A DNA stretch of 10,708 nt from positions 1 through 10,708 of the forward strand of contig CAXBCR010000044.1 of NCBI GenBank assembly GCA_963974475.1, read 5' to 3'. How positions within the stretch are numbered: position 1 is the stretch's first letter; the number at the start of each line of letters is the position of its first letter. The position numbers and the translations under genes were made by a program. This document shows, one piece after another, positions 7,025 through 10,708 of the stretch. A model generated the notes under the pieces. It was given only the letters and a program-made list of their open reading frames with translations, searched no databases and was not told the DNA's origin. This DNA comes from CAJXZP01 sp963974475. Lineage in GTDB: Bacteria; Bacteroidota; Bacteroidia; Flavobacteriales_G; Salibacteraceae.

Positions 7025-7525
7025 ATGAAATTTAAAGCATTATTATTTGTAGCAGTAACAGGTATGTTAACTGCGTGTGGTGGAGGAGAAGCTAAAGAAG
7101 AATCTCACGAAGCAGCTGCACCTGCAGTAACTGAAGAAGCGGTGGCAGAAGCACCCGTAGTAGAAGAAGTAGATCCTATGGAAAATGTAGGTATCGGCCC
7201 AATTGATGAATTGGAATTTGATGAAGATATTGATATGGAAATGGCCGCTACTGGTAAAGTAGTTTATGAAGCAAAATGTTCTGCTTGTCACAAAGCGCAT
7301 AAAAAATACATCGGTCCTGCACCACTTGGTATTTTCGAAAGACGTAATCCAGCGTGGGTTATGAACATGATTTTGAATCCCGATGAAATGGTTGCAAATG
7401 ATCCAATTGCAAAACAATTATTGGCTGAATTTGCTTCTCCTATGGCGAATCAAAATTTGACTATTGATGAAGCTCGATCAGTGGTAGAATATTTCCGTAC
7501 TTTAGAAGCTCCAGCGGCTGAGTAA
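7025..7525 (+). CDS. Lipid-anchored c-type cytochrome, probable NosZ electron donor
   Basis: A 166-residue lipoprotein. The signal peptide (basic MKFK, hydrophobic core) ends in the lipobox LTAC with Cys18 as the lipidated residue. Residues 19-80 form a linker rich in Glu, Ala and Val, strongly acidic, that would hold the heme domain away from the membrane. The class I cytochrome c domain follows, with heme motif CSACH (85-89), IGPAPLGI behind it, and Met140 (SPMANQ) as the likely distal heme ligand. The ATG at 7025 is chosen because it gives a clean lipoprotein signal; an in-frame TTG 36 bases earlier would add a polar extension. Cytochromes of this type commonly sit just before clade II nosZ and probably pass electrons to its CuA site. 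A strong terminator follows, so the gene seems to be its own transcript, though it shares an operator sequence with nosZ. Confidence 0.92.
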   Translation: MKFKALLFVAVTGMLTACGGGEAKEESHEAAAPAVTEEAVAEAPVVEEVDPMENVGIGPIDELEFDEDIDMEMAATGKVVYEAKCSACHKAHKKYIGPAPLGIFERRNPAWVMNMILNPDEMVANDPIAKQLLAEFASPMANQNLTIDEARSVVEYFRTLEAPAAE

Positions 7526-7548
7526 GTACTGATTCATTAAAAGATTGG

Positions 7549-7586
7549 AAGCGGTGTGCCTATTTTAGGTACACCGCTTTTTTTTT
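7549..7586 (+). terminator. Strong intrinsic terminator after cytochrome c
   Basis: A 12-bp stem (7549-7560 with 7568-7579, core GCGGTGT/ACACCGC, one G-T pair) with a seven-base loop, followed directly by nine Ts (7578-7586). It should separate the cytochrome transcript from nosZ. Confidence 0.92.
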
Positions 7587-7599
7587 GGAATTTAATTCA

Positions 7600-7611
7600 T
7601 GATAAAAATCA
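7600..7611. promoter_or_regulatory. FNR/DNR-type operator upstream of nosZ
   Basis: TGATAAAAATCA, identical in all 12 bases to the site at 6824-6835. It lies 13 bases after the T run of the preceding terminator and about 135 bases before the nosZ ATG. Relative to the -7-like GATATTTG at 7657-7664 its centre would be near -62, the usual class I activator position for CRP/FNR proteins. That placement is inferred. Confidence 0.65.
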
Positions 7612-7656
7612 CCTAATATAAAAATGAATGTCATGACTGAAGGAGGTAAAATAAAA

Positions 7657-7690
7657 GATATTTGCATCTTTAATAGTTATTAAACTGTTG
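7657..7690 (+). promoter_or_regulatory. Candidate nosZ promoter region
   Basis: GATATTTG (7657-7664) matches TAnnTTTG except for the first base. Immediately behind it, 7666-7690 is related to the block at 6869-6894 upstream of the cytochrome gene (ATCTTT-AATAG and ATTAAAC shared). The leader to the ATG would be about 70 bases. Confidence 0.4.
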
Positions 7691-7740
7691 TAATATCAAG
7701 TAAAAACTAGTCCAAATTAAGTTTTATTAAAAATCAAATT

Positions 7741-9720
7741 ATGTTGAAAAAAGCACTTTATGGATTGGCTGTAGCCGGTCTCGCCCTTACAAGTTGTGGC
7801 GGACCCTCAGTGGATTCAGGTAAAAAAACATCAGCTGGAGCTCTAGGTAGTTCAATGGCTGAACAAGCGTATGTAGCTCCAGGAGAGTACGATGAATTTT
7901 ACGCATTTATTTCTGGTGGATTCAGTGGCCAATTGGCTGTTTATGGATTACCATCTGGACGTTTGTTCAGAGTGATTCCAGTGTTCTCTCAAGATCCAGA
8001 AAAAGGATATGGATATAATGAGGAAACAAAATCGTTTTTGAACACATCACACGGATTCGTTCCTTGGGGTGATTCTCACCATCCAGACATTTCACAAACA
8101 GCAGGTGAAATTGATGGTCGTTGGGTATTTATAAATGAAAACAATACGCCTCGTATTGCTCGAATTAGTTTAAAAACTTTCGAAACAGAAGAAATTATTG
8201 AGATACCTAATTCTGCAGGTAACCACTCTTCTTCATTCGTAACTGAAAACTCAGAATATGTAGTTGCAGGAACACGTTTTTCTGTGCCAATTCCACAAAG
8301 AGATATTCCAATTGCTGATTATAAAGGAAATTTCCAAGGATCTTTATCTTTTCTTAGCATTGACCAAGAAGATGGCGACATGGAGTTAGCTTTCCAAGTA
8401 AGAATGCCAGGTTTTGATTATGATTTATCTCACCCAGGTCGTGGAAAATCTCATGGTTGGTTCTTCTTTACTACTTATAACACAGAGGAAGCAAATACCT
8501 TATTAGAGGTGAATGCATCTCAAAATGATAAAGATTACATCGCTGCTGTAAATTGGAAGTATGCAGAACAATTAATCAAAGAAGGTAAATTTACCGAAGA
8601 AGCTACTAATTACGCAGACAATGAATGGGATGATGCAACACATACTGCAACAACTACCATGAAAAAAACAGTTAAAGTTTTAGATGCTTCAAAATTACCA
8701 GGTTTAGTGTATTTCTTGCCTACTCCAAAATCTCCTCACGGTTGTGATGTATCTCCTGATGGAGAATATATTATCGGTTCTGGTAAATTAGCTGCTGAGC
8801 TTACCGCTCACTCTTTCACTAAAATGTTGAAAGCTATTGAAGATAAAGCATTTGACGGAGAAGCTTATGGTATTCCAATTTTACAATATGAAGCTGTAAA
8901 TGCAGGCGCTGTAAAAAATCCAGGCTTAGGCCCACTACATACTGAATTTGATGGTAAAGGAAATGCATATACCACTTTCTTTATCTCTTCCGAGGTTGTA
9001 AAATGGAAATTAGGTACTTGGGAAGTTTTGGATCGTCATCCAGTATATTACTCTGTAGGTCACTTAATGATTCCCGGAGGAAACTCTAGAAAACCATTTG
9101 GTAAATACTTAGTTGCGATGAATAAAATTACAAAAGACCGCTATTTACCAACAGGTCCAGAAGTTTGTCAATCTGCACAGTTATTCAATATTGAAGGAGA
9201 AAAAATGGAGTTAATTCTAGATTTCCCTACTATTGGAGAACCTCACTATGCTGCGGGTTGTCCAGCAGACTTATTGATGGATAAAACAACTAAAATTTAC
9301 AAATTGGAAGAAAACCAACATCCTTATGTAACTAAATCAGAGCGTGATGCTAAAGTAATTCGCGAAGGTAAAGATGTACATATTTATATGACCATGATTC
9401 GTTCTCACTTTGCGCCAGATAATATCGAAGGTGTTAAAGTAGGTGATAAAGTGTTCTTCCATATTACTAACTTGGAGCAAGATTACGATGTGCCTCATGG
9501 ATTCTCTATGATAGGTGCTAATACTGCTGAGTTGTTAATCATGCCAGGTAGAACTGAAACATCAATTTGGTATCCAAAAGAAGTGGGTGTTTGGCCATTC
9601 TATTGTACCGATTTCTGTTCAGCACTTCACCAAGAAATGCAAGGATATGTTAGGGTTTCTGCAGCTGATGCAAATACTCCGTTAACATTTACTTTGGATG
9701 GTGATCCAATGAACTTATAA
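7741..9720 (+). CDS. nosZ: Nitrous oxide reductase, clade II, Sec-type lipoprotein
   Basis: Reduces N2O to N2 as the last step of denitrification, outside the cytoplasmic membrane. The protein has 659 residues. The N-terminus is a Sec lipoprotein signal with lipobox LTSC (Cys19) and no twin arginine, as in clade II (atypical) NosZ. The beta-propeller carries all seven histidines expected for the CuZ cluster: H113 and H114 (DSHHPD), H162 (GNHS), H333 (SPHGCD), H400 (PLHTEFDG), H441 (VGHLMIPGG) and H502 (EPHYAAG). The spacing from H114 to H162 equals that in the Paracoccus enzyme. The C-terminal cupredoxin domain has H586 (VPHGF) and the CuA motif C622-TDF-C626-SAL-H630-QE-M633; the Trp found in clade I at the middle of CxWxC is Asp here. 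The enzyme should be functional if the assembly proteins are present. It has its own upstream operator and a terminator behind it. Confidence 0.98.
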   Translation: MLKKALYGLAVAGLALTSCGGPSVDSGKKTSAGALGSSMAEQAYVAPGEYDEFYAFISGGFSGQLAVYGLPSGRLFRVIPVFSQDPEKGYGYNEETKSFLNTSHGFVPWGDSHHPDISQTAGEIDGRWVFINENNTPRIARISLKTFETEEIIEIPNSAGNHSSSFVTENSEYVVAGTRFSVPIPQRDIPIADYKGNFQGSLSFLSIDQEDGDMELAFQVRMPGFDYDLSHPGRGKSHGWFFFTTYNTEEANTLLEVNASQNDKDYIAAVNWKYAEQLIKEGKFTEEATNYADNEWDDATHTATTTMKKTVKVLDASKLPGLVYFLPTPKSPHGCDVSPDGEYIIGSGKLAAELTAHSFTKMLKAIEDKAFDGEAYGIPILQYEAVNAGAVKNPGLGPLHTEFDGKGNAYTTFFISSEVVKWKLGTWEVLDRHPVYYSVGHLMIPGGNSRKPFGKYLVAMNKITKDRYLPTGPEVCQSAQLFNIEGEKMELILDFPTIGEPHYAAGCPADLLMDKTTKIYKLEENQHPYVTKSERDAKVIREGKDVHIYMTMIRSHFAPDNIEGVKVGDKVFFHITNLEQDYDVPHGFSMIGANTAELLIMPGRTETSIWYPKEVGVWPFYCTDFCSALHQEMQGYVRVSAADANTPLTFTLDGDPMNL

Positions 9721-9748
9721 TCTTAAACAGAGTTTATATCATACAAAG

Positions 9749-9776
9749 GGCGAGAAGTAATTCTCGCCTTTTTTTT
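9749..9776 (+). terminator. Strong intrinsic terminator after nosZ
   Basis: A perfect 8-bp stem GGCGAGAA (9749-9756) / TTCTCGCC (9761-9768) with the stable GTAA tetraloop and eight Ts (9769-9776). The flanking ACAAA and TTTGT can extend the stem. It separates nosZ from the next gene. Confidence 0.93.
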
Positions 9777-9833
9777 GTGCTAAAAGTTACTGATAGACCT
9801 GCTGTAAAATCATAGAAAACTCATAGTATAACA

Positions 9834-9845
9834 TGATAAATTTCA
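9834..9845. promoter_or_regulatory. FNR-like operator variant upstream of the nos membrane gene
   Basis: TGATAAATTTCA shares TGATAAA and TCA with the two exact sites and has one mismatch to TGAT-N4-ATCA. It lies inside a wider imperfect palindrome (CATGA at 9833-9837, TCATG at 9843-9847). With the -7 element at 9869-9876 its centre falls at about -41, the class II activator position. Confidence 0.55.
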
Positions 9846-9868
9846 TGTACTTGATTCAGTAATTAGAA

Positions 9869-9876
9869 TAGTTTTG
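9869..9876 (+). promoter_or_regulatory. TAnnTTTG -7 element for the nos membrane gene
   Basis: TAGTTTTG matches the Bacteroidota -7 consensus exactly. A TTG at 9851-9853 gives a 15-base spacer, somewhat short, as can happen when an activator helps. The leader to the ATG at 9992 would be about 110 bases. Confidence 0.6.
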
Positions 9877-9991
9877 AAGTAAATATTAAAAGACACTAAT
9901 ATCCGTAATATTAAATCAAACTGGAGTAAGTTTTAGTGGTTGAATGGCTACTACAAAAGGATTCAGAGAGGTTTAGCAAAATTAAAGACAC

Positions 9992-10582
9992 ATGAAAAAG
10001 TCAAAAGTATTAATGATTCTAGGTCCATTGTTCTTATTGGGTTTGTTTGTTTATCCGTTATGGAAAATTCAATTAGAAGCACCTCAGTACCCTATTCCCT
10101 TAGGGATGTATATCCATATTAATAAAATTACAGATGATCAACCGTTTGATGTAAAAAACATTAATCTTATGAATCATTATGTTGGAATGAAACCTATTCC
10201 AGAACACATGGCAGAGTTTGATATTTTCCCTCCAGTTATTATTGGGATGGTTATTCTTGGTGTGTTTATTGGTTTTCTAGGAAACTGGAAATGGTTCCTA
10301 GGTTGGTTTATTTTAATGTCACTTATGGGCATTGCAGGGATGTATGATTTTTACCTTTGGGAGCAAGATTATGGTTATAATTTGAATCCACATGCCATTA
10401 TGAAGTTTACCGATGAAAACGGGAATCCTATGGGCTTTTCACCACCATTATGGGGGTCTAAAGTACTACTTAATTTTGTGGCACATTCGTATCCAGCCAA
10501 AGGTGCGTTCCTTATGTTTGGTGGAATGGCAATGACTTTTTTAGCCGCTGTAATTGGCTTCTTTGAAAGTAAAAAAGCATAA
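9992..10582 (+). CDS. Four-helix membrane protein of the nos locus
   Basis: A 196-residue integral membrane protein with predicted helices at about 6-24, 79-97, 100-118 and 171-191. The basic N-terminus (MKKSK) puts both large loops (25-78 and 119-170) on the periplasmic side. The first loop contains NHYVGMKPI (61-69) followed by H72, M73, E75 and D77; the second has the conserved-looking segments YLWEQDYGYNLNPHA and PPLWGSK. Proteins with the NHY-GMKPI signature stand between nosZ and nosL in Bacteroidota nos clusters, as I recall them, and have no proven function. The His/Met-rich periplasmic loop next to a copper enzyme suggests a part in copper delivery or in NosZ maturation, which is inference only. 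It has its own promoter, operator variant and terminator. Confidence 0.88.
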   Translation: MKKSKVLMILGPLFLLGLFVYPLWKIQLEAPQYPIPLGMYIHINKITDDQPFDVKNINLMNHYVGMKPIPEHMAEFDIFPPVIIGMVILGVFIGFLGNWKWFLGWFILMSLMGIAGMYDFYLWEQDYGYNLNPHAIMKFTDENGNPMGFSPPLWGSKVLLNFVAHSYPAKGAFLMFGGMAMTFLAAVIGFFESKKA

Positions 10583-10604
10583 AATCACGTTTATTTAATT
10601 CAAG

Positions 10605-10646
10605 AATTGAGCAACACCTTAAGTTATTGGTGTTGCCCAATTTTTT
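10605..10646 (+). terminator. Intrinsic terminator after the nos membrane gene
   Basis: Arms 10605-10618 and 10629-10642 pair over 14 positions with one A/C mismatch (10610/10637); the GCAACACC/GGTGTTGC core is perfect. A six-T run spans 10641-10646. It lies 22 bases after the stop codon. Confidence 0.88.
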
Positions 10647-10653
10647 AGATTTG
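10646..10653 (+). promoter_or_regulatory. TAnnTTTG -7 element abutting the CAAT repeat
   Basis: TAGATTTG matches the Bacteroidota -7 consensus exactly. TTG at 10627-10629, in the loop and right arm of the terminator, could be the -33 element with a 16-base spacer. Transcription would start inside the following CAAT repeat. The gene it would serve lies beyond the window. Confidence 0.45.

Positions 10654-10708
<55 letters not shown>

Noticed and set aside
7067..7417. 116-codon - strand frame inside the cytochrome gene
   Set aside because: Antisense shadow of a clear coding region, with a composition typical of reversed Glu/Ala codons.
9940..10122. 60-codon + frame across the start of the nos membrane gene
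   Set aside because: Out of frame with the well-supported membrane protein, with no recognisable content.

Overview
This window looks like a piece of a Bacteroidota (probably Flavobacteriia-type) chromosome. The DNA is AT-rich, and several genes are preceded by the Bacteroidota -7 promoter element TAnnTTTG. Shine-Dalgarno sequences are mostly absent. The gene content includes outer-membrane barrels of the PorV/PorQ type, a short-form AroA and a lipoprotein-type clade II NosZ. No tRNA, rRNA, CRISPR array or insertion sequence was seen. Both ends of the window lie in repeats, as expected for a contig that stopped at repeats.

Left part (1-2964, + strand): one and a partial copy of a 99-bp tandem repeat with nested hairpins, then a TAnnTTTG promoter and a tightly coupled three-gene run. 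The run holds a small membrane-anchored DUF4258-like protein, aroB (3-dehydroquinate synthase) and aroA (EPSP synthase). The junctions are a TAATG and an ATGA overlap. The last two enzymes belong to the shikimate pathway.

Middle part (2948-6695, - strand): a PorV/PorQ-like outer-membrane barrel, a 692-aa protein with an N-terminal helix-hairpin-helix region in front of a predicted outer-membrane beta-barrel (GTGA overlap with the barrel gene), and a classical short-chain dehydrogenase. The dehydrogenase converges on aroA with a 17-bp overlap and no terminator between them.

Right part (6696-10708, + strand): the start of a nitrous oxide respiration (nos) locus. It holds a lipid-anchored c-type cytochrome, a clade II Sec-type nitrous oxide reductase (nosZ) that is also a predicted lipoprotein and has all seven CuZ histidines and the CuA motif, and a four-helix membrane protein of the kind found beside nosZ in Bacteroidota. 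Each gene has its own upstream region and its own strong intrinsic terminator. The three upstream regions share a palindrome, TGATAAAAATCA (two exact copies, one with mismatches), which fits the core of an FNR/DNR-type operator (TGAT-N4-ATCA). The genes are therefore probably separate transcripts driven by one oxygen- or NO-sensing CRP/FNR-family regulator. The likely electron path is quinol pool to lipid-anchored cytochrome c to NosZ, reducing N2O to N2.

The window ends in about 14 copies of CAAT directly behind a perfect TAnnTTTG element. This is a candidate phase-variable leader for the next gene, which by analogy with other nos clusters could be nosL or nosD but is not visible here.
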